DNA of 64,000 nt from Lachnospiraceae bacterium (GTDB lineage Bacteria > Bacillota > Clostridia > Lachnospirales > Lachnospiraceae). The stretch is taken from the NCBI GenBank assembly GCA_017936785.1, contig JAGBEV010000053.1:62001-126000 (forward strand), given 5' to 3'. This document shows, piece after piece, positions 8,571-16,759 of the stretch. The notes under the pieces are model-generated. The model saw only the letters and a list, made by a program, of their open reading frames with translations, was not told where the DNA came from and did not search any database. Both the position numbers and the translations under genes were made by a program. The first letter of the stretch is position 1, and every line of letters starts with the position of its first letter.

Positions 8571-9431
8571 ATGAAATTTCAGTTTAAGGAAGATGGAAAA
8601 AGAATTGTAGTGATTTGTTTGGCAGCTGTTGTTATGGCAGTTAATATTAAATCTTTCGTGCATACAGGCGGGCTGTATCCGGGAGGAGCAACCGGGCTGG
8701 CATTGCTCATACAACGGGCGGCAGAGCTGTTTTTTCATATTTCTGTTCCTTATACGGTGGTCAATCTGATTTTGAACGCAATTCCTGTTTATATCGGATT
8801 TAAGCATATTGGTAAAAAATTCACACTGTATTCCTGCCTTATGATCGTTTTAACCAGTATATTGACAGATATGATCCCAGGATATGTGATCACCTATGAT
8901 ACTTTATTGATCAGTATATTTGGCGGGATTATTAACGGATGTGTCATCAGCCTATGTCTGGCTATGAATGCCACAACGGGAGGAACGGATTTCATTGCAA
9001 TCTTTTTGTCGGAAAAGAAAGGAATCGATTCATGGAATGTGGTATTGGGATTTAATGTGATCATCCTTGCTGCAGCAGGCATTCTGTTTGGCTGGAACAA
9101 AGCTCTTTACTCCATTATCTTTCAGTATGCTTCCACTCAGGTACTTCACGGGCTTTACAAAAAATATCAGCAACAGACCTTATTTGTAGTTACAAACCGT
9201 GCAAAAGAAGTCTATAAAGCCATTGCCGAAATCAGCAACCATGGCGCAACGATCATAGAAGGGGAAGGCTCCTATGAACACCGGGAACGTAAGGTTGTCT
9301 ATTCCGTAGTTTCCAGAGCGGAAAGCAAACCGATCATCCGCGCCATTAAAGAAGCCGATCCCCATGCCTTTATAAATGTCATGAAGACCGAACAGGTTTC
9401 CGGCAGATTTTATCAGAAACCGAATGAATAA
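8571..9431 (+). CDS. YitT family membrane protein (DUF161 + DUF2179)
   Basis: 286 residues from the ATG at 8571, preferred to the upstream ATG at 8538 because AAGGAGG lies 8 nt before it. Five membrane helices with the glycine-rich YPGGATGLALL motif make up the YitT/DUF161 part. The C-terminal ~80 residues (LFVVTNRAKEVYKAIAEISNHGATIIEGEGSYEHRERKVVYSVVSR) are the soluble DUF2179 ligand-binding-like domain. Biochemical function of the family is not established. The 250 bp upstream hold a TATAAT at 8453-8458 but no good -35. Confidence 0.88.
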   Translation: MKFQFKEDGKRIVVICLAAVVMAVNIKSFVHTGGLYPGGATGLALLIQRAAELFFHISVPYTVVNLILNAIPVYIGFKHIGKKFTLYSCLMIVLTSILTDMIPGYVITYDTLLISIFGGIINGCVISLCLAMNATTGGTDFIAIFLSEKKGIDSWNVVLGFNVIILAAAGILFGWNKALYSIIFQYASTQVLHGLYKKYQQQTLFVVTNRAKEVYKAIAEISNHGATIIEGEGSYEHRERKVVYSVVSRAESKPIIRAIKEADPHAFINVMKTEQVSGRFYQKPNE

Positions 9432-9486
9432 TCCAAAAATGCACATACTGAATACAAATATCAAAAGGGAAAGGATGGTATTCATT

Positions 9487-9645
9487 ATGCCTGATAAAAA
9501 GAATGCAAAAAACGCATATGATGACGGGAACATTCCCGGCGTGGATCTGCCAAAGACTGAAAATAAAAACGAAAGTTCTTCCGGCATCGTAGAACCCTTA
9601 CCGGAATCAACCCGTCCAAGAAAGGATGGTCCTGGAGGAGATTAA
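9487..9645 (+). CDS. Small hydrophilic protein, unknown
   Basis: 52 residues from ATG 9487, where AAGGATGG sits 8 nt upstream (an ATG at 9475 is also in frame). Charged and Pro/Asn-rich, with no membrane segment or recognisable domain; it ends ESTRPRKDGPGGD. It follows YitT by 55 bp, and its stop codon lies inside the loop of the terminator stem, so the pair is probably one transcript. Could be a small disordered protein. Confidence 0.55.
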   Translation: MPDKKNAKNAYDDGNIPGVDLPKTENKNESSSGIVEPLPESTRPRKDGPGGD

Positions 9646-9663
9646 ACTCTCCTCCACTTTTTA
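9634..9663 (+). terminator. Terminator after YitT and small ORF
   Basis: GGAGGAGA (9634-9641) pairs perfectly with TCTCCTCC (9648-9655) around TTAAAC, followed by ACTTTTT. The TAA of the small gene lies in the loop. Confidence 0.85.
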
Positions 9664-9691
9664 TATCCAAATTTTTTGCACATAAACAAGA

Positions 9692-10576
9692 TTATAATAT
9701 TGTTTCCATTTTAGACATAAAATCTTCAATACTGTTTGCCTTAGCAGCTAATTTGTGCCATGCTTTTAATTTTTTTATGTCATTTGTTTCTGATAGTTGT
9801 TCTTTTAATTCTTCCGGCACATTGCCATATTCACTTAAAAGATCAATAATACAGTCTATATGAGCATCTTCTGCCGCTTCCAAGCGTTCATAGTATATAT
9901 AATCCTCAAAAGTCATATACTCCATCCTCACTTCCGGCAGAACTTTTACCTGCCCCACAAAACGATGGACTTCCTTCGTTGCATCATCTACGGCATTCTC
10001 CTCAACACTATTTTCCAGGTAATTCAGCATAGCTTTTATACTTTCATTGCCACCCTTCTGACCACCTGTATAAAAATAGATAAATTCTAATCCGTCATCA
10101 TACCACAGTTCCGGCACTTCCTCACAACGATTTCTGATGCGATACATCATATAATCATATCCAAAGGGATCGTAATTGGTAATCGTCAGCACATATAGAT
10201 TGGGAATCTTTGAAAAATCCGTTTCTCCACTTTTCATAGAACGCCCATCAATCTTTGCCTGATAAAACCGGTTATGCCGTGGAAGATGGATGCCCTTTTG
10301 CAAATGCGGTTCCAGATCATAAACATTTACCGGCACATCCGTTTCTTCCCCAAATTCCTCGATTTCCACATCCATTCTGATTCCCCTGAGTCCGGGAATC
10401 ATTGCAGGAATTGCCCGCTGTGACACGATTCGGATCTTCTCGATCTTTCTTTGCAGCAATACCGAAAGAACCGTTCTGCAAAAAAGTGCTCCTACATCCG
10501 GATTCGCCGTAACTGCATTCATGAGAAAATCATCCATCACGTTTAATTGTTCCAATGTTTTGTTCGTATAACTCAT
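9692..10576 (-). CDS. Rpn-type PD-(D/E)XK nuclease family protein
   Basis: 294 residues. The pattern of the Rpn/PDDEXK transposase-like family common in Lachnospiraceae is visible: NVMDDFLMNAVTANPDVGALFCRTVLSVLLQRKIEKIRIV, then GIRMDVEIEEF (core Asp), VPVNVYDLEPHL and HNRFYQAKIDGRSMKSG (nuclease strand and dimer region). The C-terminal half is helical and variable. Members cut DNA and promote recA-independent recombination; they are often called putative transposases but carry no terminal repeats. Single gene, preceded by a structured leader region (10592-10719). Confidence 0.8.
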   Translation of the reverse strand: MSYTNKTLEQLNVMDDFLMNAVTANPDVGALFCRTVLSVLLQRKIEKIRIVSQRAIPAMIPGLRGIRMDVEIEEFGEETDVPVNVYDLEPHLQKGIHLPRHNRFYQAKIDGRSMKSGETDFSKIPNLYVLTITNYDPFGYDYMMYRIRNRCEEVPELWYDDGLEFIYFYTGGQKGGNESIKAMLNYLENSVEENAVDDATKEVHRFVGQVKVLPEVRMEYMTFEDYIYYERLEAAEDAHIDCIIDLLSEYGNVPEELKEQLSETNDIKKLKAWHKLAAKANSIEDFMSKMETIL

Positions 10577-10591
10577 TCGTCCTCCTGTTCC

Positions 10592-10719
10592 GGCAGAGCC
10601 GTTAAGTTATCGAACATATGATACGGCTCTGCCAACATTTAATTGTGTGCTGTGAAAATGTTGGCGAGATGCCAAAGATTTCTGTCTGTCAGAGAATGAC
10701 AGACGAATAGAATTTTCAC
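10592..10719 (-). ncRNA. Structured RNA region with competing stems upstream of Rpn gene
   Basis: Four perfect stems can be drawn in 128 nt. Stem 1 is 10592-10601 with 10624-10633 (GGCAGAGCCG, 10 bp). Stem 2 is 10652-10659 with 10712-10719 (GTGAAAAT, 8 bp), enclosing TTGGC/GCCAA (10661-10675) and GTCTGTCA/TGACAGAC (10684-10704). A fourth stem, GCCAACATTT (10631-10640) with AAATGTTGGC (10656-10665), uses bases of stem 1, stem 2 and the 5-bp hairpin and so excludes them. It lies immediately upstream of the leftward Rpn-type gene and is absent from any ORF. A leader or regulatory RNA is inferred; no known riboswitch class is recognised. Confidence 0.5.
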
Positions 10720-10823
10720 TTAAATATTTAGCAAATGAATTGCTATGAAAAAAGTATATAGCTCATTTTTCTAAATGTCAATATATTTTAATCGTTTTTT
10801 CGATCTCTTTCTGATCTTCCTAC

Positions 10824-11615
10824 TTACTCATAACCTATAGGAACAATCTTTTTTATTTCCCGAACCATTTCATCTATCGCTTCACAAACATTCCCCTGAA
10901 ACATGGCAGCAAACAGTTTTTCCATATTTTCCTCAAAATGCTCCGGCAAAATACTGCATTGTTCCCTGCATAACTGCATCAGCCTTTTTTCACCGGGATG
11001 TGTCAATTCATTTACAGCAAATATAACATCAAAATAGCTTGCCAGAAATTCCGTCACTCTGTGATTGATGCTGTTATCATCCTTTCGGATGTATGCCTTT
11101 TTGATTTGGCCGTCATAAGAGGGCAGACAGCCGCTTAATAAATTCATGTTTTTACAAATAATGTTCTCCTTTAACCGTTTAGGATAAGGTATCTCATACT
11201 GCTTCTGATAAACTGAAAGCCTGCCTTTTTCATCATATAGGATCTTACAGGTCTTTAAATTATGCCACATACAGGTGGTATACCCATTTGACGCATTTCC
11301 TCCTGTTACGACATTTTCAATTCCTGCCATAAAATCATCCAGGCTTCGGTAAATAATATCAATATCAATCCCGTCCTTTAAAGTACAGTTATCTTCTTTC
11401 TCCCAGTAATGGTTTCCGATTTCCATACGGGAACAATACTTTTGCAATATCTTCTCCCTTACTTCATCAGGCACTTCATCTGTCCGGTAAACATAAACGT
11501 CATAATCAGATCTCTCATCACTTTTCTCCGTTGCCCTTGAGCCTCCCAAAGCAATGGCTTCCACCTGGTCCAATTTTGACAATTCTTCAAATAGTTCCCC
11601 AACATCCACTTTCAT
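10824..11615 (-). CDS. DUF4037-type nucleotidyltransferase-like protein
   Basis: 263 residues. The nucleotidyltransferase core is LGGSRATEKSDERSDYDVYVY (~23-43, GGS with the paired metal Asp of SDYD), with a third acidic strand at DGIDIDIIY (~88-96). The C-terminal region ~150-263 is helical, as in kanamycin-nucleotidyltransferase-like proteins. Probably transfers a nucleotide to a small molecule or protein; substrate unknown. Its start directly abuts the stop of the GNAT gene, so it is part of the operon 13280-10824. Confidence 0.8.
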   Translation of the reverse strand: MKVDVGELFEELSKLDQVEAIALGGSRATEKSDERSDYDVYVYRTDEVPDEVREKILQKYCSRMEIGNHYWEKEDNCTLKDGIDIDIIYRSLDDFMAGIENVVTGGNASNGYTTCMWHNLKTCKILYDEKGRLSVYQKQYEIPYPKRLKENIICKNMNLLSGCLPSYDGQIKKAYIRKDDNSINHRVTEFLASYFDVIFAVNELTHPGEKRLMQLCREQCSILPEHFEENMEKLFAAMFQGNVCEAIDEMVREIKKIVPIGYE

Positions 11616-12074
11616 CTATTTTGCTCCCTCATGCTTTCCCGGTATGATCCGATACATCTGGCACATGGATTCATCAACTGCAAAACCGTTCTTTTCATAA
11701 AAGCCTTCGGTTCTTTCCCCATGCATGGTATACAAATAACAGCATCTGATATTATGCGTTTTCAAATGATCCATAAATTCAGACAGCAGCCTGCTTCCGA
11801 TTCCCTGTCCCTGAAATTGCTTTGCTACACAAAATTCTATGACCTGAAAGTTCACACCGTCAAACCATTGTTCTCCTCTTCCCATGATCAATGCCACAGG
11901 CTTTTCTTCCTGATACTCAGCCATTCCTATAAATCTGGGCATATCCATCATATCTTTCAACCGTTCTTTTGCTAAGGACAGATCCCACTTATCATTCCAT
12001 GGCTCATCATTAAATACACCCATAAAAAGTTCTGCCAGTTCATCCAACATATCTACTGTAATTTCTCTCAACAT
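11616..12074 (-). CDS. GNAT family N-acetyltransferase
   Basis: About 152 residues from ATG 12074, which has AAGGTGG 11 nt upstream. An in-frame TTG at 12110 would add 12 residues. The acetyl-CoA motif A is FCVAKQFQGQGIGSRLLSEF (Q-x-x-G-x-G), and motif B ends GFYEKNGF. Acetyl-acceptor unknown; VFNDEPWNDKW in the N-terminus is common in small-molecule or antibiotic GNATs. Lies between the SRPBCC and nucleotidyltransferase genes. Confidence 0.85.
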   Translation of the reverse strand: MLREITVDMLDELAELFMGVFNDEPWNDKWDLSLAKERLKDMMDMPRFIGMAEYQEEKPVALIMGRGEQWFDGVNFQVIEFCVAKQFQGQGIGSRLLSEFMDHLKTHNIRCCYLYTMHGERTEGFYEKNGFAVDESMCQMYRIIPGKHEGAK

Positions 12075-12090
12075 ACTGCTTAGGTCCACC

Positions 12091-12498
12091 TTATTCTTCA
12101 CTGATTTCAAGCGCCTTTTTCAAATCCTCTATGAAAACGCCCTGCTGCTTTTTCAAATACATACCCACAAACGGCTTCATAATTGCTTTTTTAACCGTAA
12201 CATCTTCTGTAAAATCAACTACCGTTTTTTCTCCCTGCGATGAAAAAAGACCTGTCCAATGCCCTTTCATATTTTCATTTTCCATATCAAATTCATATCT
12301 TTTTAAAGGCTCAAAGCAGGTTATGGTAAATGTTGTGGCAAAACCATCTTTTGTATATTCCACAAACTTCACGCCATCCTCCAGAATTTCAATTCTGTCC
12401 AGATCGCTTCGCCATGAGCTGTCCTTTAAATCCGTAACAACCTTCCACACCTTTTCAATGGAATAGGATAATTCTTCCTTCCTGTTTGCTATTGCCAT
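12091..12498 (-). CDS. SRPBCC (START-like) family protein
   Basis: 135 residues with the helix-grip pattern: MAIANRKEELSYSIEKVWKVVTDLKDSSWRSDLDRIEIL at the N-terminus, a central run of beta strands (FATTFTITCFEPLKRYEFDMEN) and a long C-terminal helix (FVGMYLKKQQGVFIEDLKKAL). The family binds hydrophobic ligands or acts as polyketide-cyclase-like proteins; the ligand is not predictable. Sits 41 bp downstream of the ATPase gene in the same direction. Confidence 0.8.
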   Translation of the reverse strand: MAIANRKEELSYSIEKVWKVVTDLKDSSWRSDLDRIEILEDGVKFVEYTKDGFATTFTITCFEPLKRYEFDMENENMKGHWTGLFSSQGEKTVVDFTEDVTVKKAIMKPFVGMYLKKQQGVFIEDLKKALEISEE

Positions 12499-12539
12499 TT
12501 CTCATTTCTCCTCTCATTTTTATTGATCAATTTCATATT

Positions 12540-13280
12540 TTAAGAATCCAAAAGCCTTTTTAAGAAATACTCCCGGTTATTGATAAACATTTCCGTTACC
12601 TGATAACTCTCCGTATCCTGATACTCACAGGGATGAATGACCCCATCGTCAAAAGACAGGATTTTTGCATCGGAAATGCCGAGCAATATGGGCGAATGAC
12701 TGGCTATGATAAACTGGGAACCCATTTTTGAAAGCCTTTCCACTTCCAATAACAGTGTAAGCTGTCTTTGGGGGGATAATGCCGCTTCCGGCTCATCCAG
12801 AATATAGATTCCGTGATCTGTAAAGTTCCCCTTCACTAACGCCAGAAAACTTTCCCCGTGGGATTGCTCATGAAGAGATTTTCCCCCATATCCGGCATAA
12901 TATATTTCCGCAGGATCATTGTCACGATAATCCTCAGCCTTGCTTGCCACATTATAAAAACTCTCAGCCCGCAGAAAATAGTTCCCCTTCGGTCTTTCAA
13001 AGCCTTTTACCACCGAGACCGCCTCATAGAGCTTTGAGTGGCTTTCATAAGTGGAGAAGCTGTAATTTTTCGTTCCGCCTTCTGCATTAAAACCATAAGC
13101 AACCGCAATTCCTTCAATCAGCGTTGATTTTCCCGAACCGTTTTCGCCTACAAAGAAAGTAATATTATGATCAAAGGTCAGTTCCTTTAGTCCCTTTAAT
13201 GCGGGAATGTCTCTGAGATAACTGTCAGGCTCTATTTTATTCCAATCAATTTTTATCGCTCTGATAAATCTGTCTTCCAT
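12540..13280 (-). CDS. AAA-type predicted ATPase (COG3910 type)
   Basis: 246 residues from ATG 13280. A TTG at 13310 would add ten, but the decayed copy at 22071-22223 also begins at the equivalent Met. Walker A FVGENGSGKST (~42-52), an ABC/SMC-like signature (SHGESFLALV), Walker B GIYILDEPEAAL and IASHSPIL are intact. This is a stand-alone soluble ABC-fold ATPase, related to OLD/RecF-like proteins but lacking a coiled-coil arm or a Toprim domain. Cellular role unknown. First gene of the leftward group with SRPBCC, GNAT and DUF4037. Confidence 0.85.
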   Translation of the reverse strand: MEDRFIRAIKIDWNKIEPDSYLRDIPALKGLKELTFDHNITFFVGENGSGKSTLIEGIAVAYGFNAEGGTKNYSFSTYESHSKLYEAVSVVKGFERPKGNYFLRAESFYNVASKAEDYRDNDPAEIYYAGYGGKSLHEQSHGESFLALVKGNFTDHGIYILDEPEAALSPQRQLTLLLEVERLSKMGSQFIIASHSPILLGISDAKILSFDDGVIHPCEYQDTESYQVTEMFINNREYFLKRLLDS

Positions 13281-13378
13281 AACGCCTCGATCATATAAGT
13301 AATCTGTCAATAATTTTTAATTATACAGTCGTTAAAACTATTTTTAAACATTATATTACATTTCTGCAAAATAGTCAT

Positions 13379-13421
13379 TAAAAGACCTTGATGAAGTCCA
13401 AATAACATTCACCAAGGTCTT
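13379..13421 (-). terminator. Terminator after the hybrid transporter operon
   Basis: AAGACCTTG (13382-13390) pairs with CAAGGTCTT (13413-13421). On the minus strand a short T4 run follows. It lies between the end of the solute-binding protein gene (13456) and the next leftward gene. Confidence 0.65.
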
Positions 13422-13455
13422 ATCTATCCTATAACCCCTGTTTACAACTCTTTCA

Positions 13456-15831
13456 TTACTCACTGATATACAATTCTATATACCGCCCCACATTATCCAT
13501 TGTGCTGTCAATGGTTTCTCCATCCTCCATATATGCGGATATTCCTTCTTTGATCATCTGCCTGATCCGGATATCATCGTTTGCAGGTGAATTTAACTGC
13601 CTTAAAACATCCGTATATTCTTCCATCGTTCCTTCATGCCTGAAGTAGATATACCATGCTACACGTTGTCCGCCATAGCTTTCTGTGGCAGCCCCCGGCG
13701 TCGCTCCGCCACGGGTCATATCTTCCTGAAATCCTGCCAAACCATCCAGATTGACAGGGTTTCCCTGTTTATAATCCGGCTCTTCTGAAAAGGTTGTTTT
13801 TTGGATTTCGGTCCCAAACATTTCTCTTATAAAACTTCCTGCCGCTTCTTTTTCATTGCTGTTTGCATTTATTGCAAATGTAACACTTGGTATAAATACA
13901 TTTTTCTCCCCATTGCCGAATATTTTATATTCATAATTGATATTTTCATTATCAACACCAGTTTCTACGCCATTATATTTTATACTGTAAAACTGTGTAA
14001 TACCCTCCGCTGTTTCAAATTGGCACAAGGCTATTTTCTGACCTGAATATTCCTGATTATATAAGGGAAACATCTGCCAGACAGCCTGTGCTTTCCTCGG
14101 GTCCTCTGCAACATCGGATAACCATTGCTGTACCTCCTCCTGGGTAGTGTGCTCCTGCAAGGCATCCCATAATTCCTTAAAGTCTTTCAGGAATGTCTCC
14201 AATTCCTCTTCATGATAATTGCCTTCCGTATCTATCATATCTGTGGAATATACCGGATACAGGATATCAAAAAGGATTTCCCAATTCATTATATTTAGAT
14301 CATTTCCTTCATTGGGTTTATCGCTGTTTCTGATATATTCCGTAAGGGATTTTATATCTGTAATGGAATTGATGTCATCCTTTGATGCAATCAACACCGG
14401 AAACCGGAATTTTGAAGGTATTGCATAAATTCCCTCATCAGTCCTGTATGCGGCAATAATTTCCTCAAGGCAATTGGGGTTTTCTTCTGAAATTTCATCA
14501 TAAACATCAGAAAGCTCCAACAGCACTCCGCTTTCGGTATATTTCCATACATTCAATCCGTCCATAAGGATCACATCCGGTCCTTCTCCTGCCAGCAATT
14601 CTGTATTCAGCGCATTAACCGCATCCTCTACCGATATACCGCTCTCATCATCAATCCCATATCTGTATTCCACAGTAATATTGGGGTGAATACCTTCAAA
14701 TATTCCGATCATTCCTTCCATAAATTCCGCATATCTTAAAGAGTATACGGTTATTGTTGCCTCCGGTTCATCTGCATATGGATTTTCTACAGTCTCTTCC
14801 GATGCTGATATATTTGTTTCCAGTGTATATGGCGCATATGCCGCAATCTGAATACCGGCATCGCTTGAACAGATGGTAACAAACTTTACTTCACTGTTAT
14901 CCTGACTGCTGTCTGCATCAACAATGTAATCATAGATTGTAGTCGAATTTTTTTGGAAATTATTATTCGTATCATGAACCATCTGCACGGATAATGATCC
15001 TTCTGTCACATAGGAATAGATTCCCGTTGCAAGCATGAGATAAATCATCCCACTGCCATCCGCCCCCGGCTTTAACAGATTCTTACAGCTTAAATTATCC
15101 GCTCCAAGAGCTGTAGCCGTTTTGCTGATTTCATCTGACATCACCTGGCTTAAATAGGTATCCTCCCCGGAAAGCTTTCCTGTCTCCCGGTCATATACAT
15201 ATAAGACATTCTCCGTAAGAACCATCAGGCTGTCATCCATTTCACAGAAATCCAGAAGCTCCGAAACATTAACCGAATAAATTTCCTTTCCCGTTATATC
15301 AAACTTATGAATATCCTCATTAACATAAGCATAGATATATTCGCAATCAGGGGAATATTTTAATCCGGATATCCTTTTGTCCCCATAGTCTGCAAGTTCC
15401 TCAGTTTCTGTTTGATCCGGTAAAATCCTCACAACCTTACTTTCATTGATACTGCCATCTGACATTATGCCATATCCAACGATCAGATTATCTGACTCAT
15501 CAATATCCGCTGCAGAAATAAAGGCTCCTTCCGGCAGCAGGCTTTCCGCTTTCATTTCTTCTTCCGTCCAGTTAAGCCCTTCGTCTGTTGAACTGAATTT
15601 TATAATATCCTTACCTTCCTGACTGCCTCCTAAGACAACATATGTTCCTCCCAACTCTTTCAGTGCGAATACTCTCTCAGCCCCATTGATCTGTGAAATC
15701 ACATACTCATTATAGCCCTGCCCTATCTGACTGATTTCATCAGTTTCCTTTCCATTACCGCCGGTTCCACAGCCTGTAAGAAGTGTTACCAGCAGTGTCA
15801 GGCTGATCAATCTTCTAATGAATTTCTGCAT
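13456..15831 (-). CDS. Lipoprotein: Asp-box beta-propeller fused to ABC solute-binding domain
   Basis: 791 residues from ATG 15831 (AGGAGGAGAAAGT directly upstream). The N-terminus is a lipoprotein signal with lipobox LLTGC (Cys21). Residues ~40-340 look like a repeated beta-propeller; SSTDEGLNW (~80-88) is a clear Asp-box (S-x-D-x-G-x-x-W), the sialidase-type turn. From ~360 (ITVYSLRYAEFMEGMIGIFE) to the end is a family-1 extracellular solute-binding domain (LLAGEGPDVILMDGLNVWKY is diagnostic). The usual sugar-binding lipoprotein is ~430 residues, so the propeller is an added module. Last gene of the leftward operon with two sugar-type permeases, an HlyD-like adaptor and a MacB-like protein. 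Ligand unknown; glycan or glycopeptide sensing is a guess. Confidence 0.85.
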   Translation of the reverse strand: MQKFIRRLISLTLLVTLLTGCGTGGNGKETDEISQIGQGYNEYVISQINGAERVFALKELGGTYVVLGGSQEGKDIIKFSSTDEGLNWTEEEMKAESLLPEGAFISAADIDESDNLIVGYGIMSDGSINESKVVRILPDQTETEELADYGDKRISGLKYSPDCEYIYAYVNEDIHKFDITGKEIYSVNVSELLDFCEMDDSLMVLTENVLYVYDRETGKLSGEDTYLSQVMSDEISKTATALGADNLSCKNLLKPGADGSGMIYLMLATGIYSYVTEGSLSVQMVHDTNNNFQKNSTTIYDYIVDADSSQDNSEVKFVTICSSDAGIQIAAYAPYTLETNISASEETVENPYADEPEATITVYSLRYAEFMEGMIGIFEGIHPNITVEYRYGIDDESGISVEDAVNALNTELLAGEGPDVILMDGLNVWKYTESGVLLELSDVYDEISEENPNCLEEIIAAYRTDEGIYAIPSKFRFPVLIASKDDINSITDIKSLTEYIRNSDKPNEGNDLNIMNWEILFDILYPVYSTDMIDTEGNYHEEELETFLKDFKELWDALQEHTTQEEVQQWLSDVAEDPRKAQAVWQMFPLYNQEYSGQKIALCQFETAEGITQFYSIKYNGVETGVDNENINYEYKIFGNGEKNVFIPSVTFAINANSNEKEAAGSFIREMFGTEIQKTTFSEEPDYKQGNPVNLDGLAGFQEDMTRGGATPGAATESYGGQRVAWYIYFRHEGTMEEYTDVLRQLNSPANDDIRIRQMIKEGISAYMEDGETIDSTMDNVGRYIELYISE

Positions 15832-16754
15832 ACTTTCTCCTCCTTTTTTATTCCGCTCCTGTATTTTCCTATATATATTTTCAATCCACATGAATTGACT
15901 CCATATTTTCCGAGCATCTTAACAGCTCTGACTATCATATAGATCAGGGCAATGACCACGATCAGCAGATACCCGGTACATTTCAGTCCATTTTTGACGC
16001 ATAATTGTTCCGGCACCTCTTTATTCTCAAAAAACATATGTTCCAGCCTGTTTTTTACATTCTGAGCATAATCACCCCAGAAATCAAAATCAGACCACTT
16101 AGACGGCGTTTCGATCCAGTTGGCAAACGACCGATAATCCGTCATATAATAGGAATTTCCAGTTATATCGTACGCACTTTCTATTTTCTCTTTATATTGC
16201 CCACGGTAAAGCTCCCCCTCTGTATCCAGGATAATTCCATTTATTTCCCGGTCACTTTCAGACCCCTGTACTGTCTCCGGCTCATGGAGATTGACTACCA
16301 TAAGCGGTATATGGTCATCTACAATTCCCCGCACCACATATTCCTTTCCGGCATAAGTGACCGTTCCTCCCACACTGACGGAAGTTCCAAACATTTCATA
16401 CATCGTATCTTTATCCAGAAGGCAGCCGGCATCATCGCCCTGATACAAAATGTTAAAAGAATGGAAAAGTAAATCCGAATCGCCATCTACAGCAATCACT
16501 GTTACTTTCGCGCTCCGCTGCCCATCCCCGGTTATGGACTGCACCGGATATGTGCTGTAACAGCCGACAATAAATTCCTGATTTTCTTTCATTGTTTCCA
16601 TATCCTGATAAGTAATACCGTCTATACCATCTAGGACCTGACAGCTTTCTTTACCATGATAATAACGCCCCGCCTCTTTTCTTCTGCCCATACACAGCAC
16701 CATGACAAAAAACATGATACAAAAAACAATCCATTTTACGATCCGCTTTTTCAT
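15807..16754 (-). CDS. MacB-like periplasmic-core protein with only two membrane helices
   Basis: About 315 residues from ATG 16754 (GAGGA upstream; a TTG at 16763 is possible). One N-terminal helix (IVKWIVFCIMFFVMVLCM) is followed by an extracytoplasmic domain (~25-270) with the MacB/FtsX periplasmic-core pattern: GITYQDMETMKEN...VTVIAVDGD...VGGTVTYAGKEYVVRGIVDD. One C-terminal helix (GYLLIVVIALIYMIVRAV) and a basic tail complete it. Normal MacB-type permeases have four helices and an FtsX domain; the last two helices are missing here without any sign of a frameshift. Overlaps the binding-protein gene by 25 bp. Role inferred as an extracytoplasmic partner of the adaptor. Confidence 0.65.
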   Translation of the reverse strand: MKKRIVKWIVFCIMFFVMVLCMGRRKEAGRYYHGKESCQVLDGIDGITYQDMETMKENQEFIVGCYSTYPVQSITGDGQRSAKVTVIAVDGDSDLLFHSFNILYQGDDAGCLLDKDTMYEMFGTSVSVGGTVTYAGKEYVVRGIVDDHIPLMVVNLHEPETVQGSESDREINGIILDTEGELYRGQYKEKIESAYDITGNSYYMTDYRSFANWIETPSKWSDFDFWGDYAQNVKNRLEHMFFENKEVPEQLCVKNGLKCTGYLLIVVIALIYMIVRAVKMLGKYGVNSCGLKIYIGKYRSGIKKEEKVCRNSLED

Positions 16755-16759
16755 GATCC

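Noticed and set aside
9692-10576. Considered as an insertion-sequence transposase
   Set aside because: The protein is of the Rpn nuclease type, and no terminal inverted repeats or target duplications flank the gene; the hairpins upstream are asymmetric and lie on one side only.
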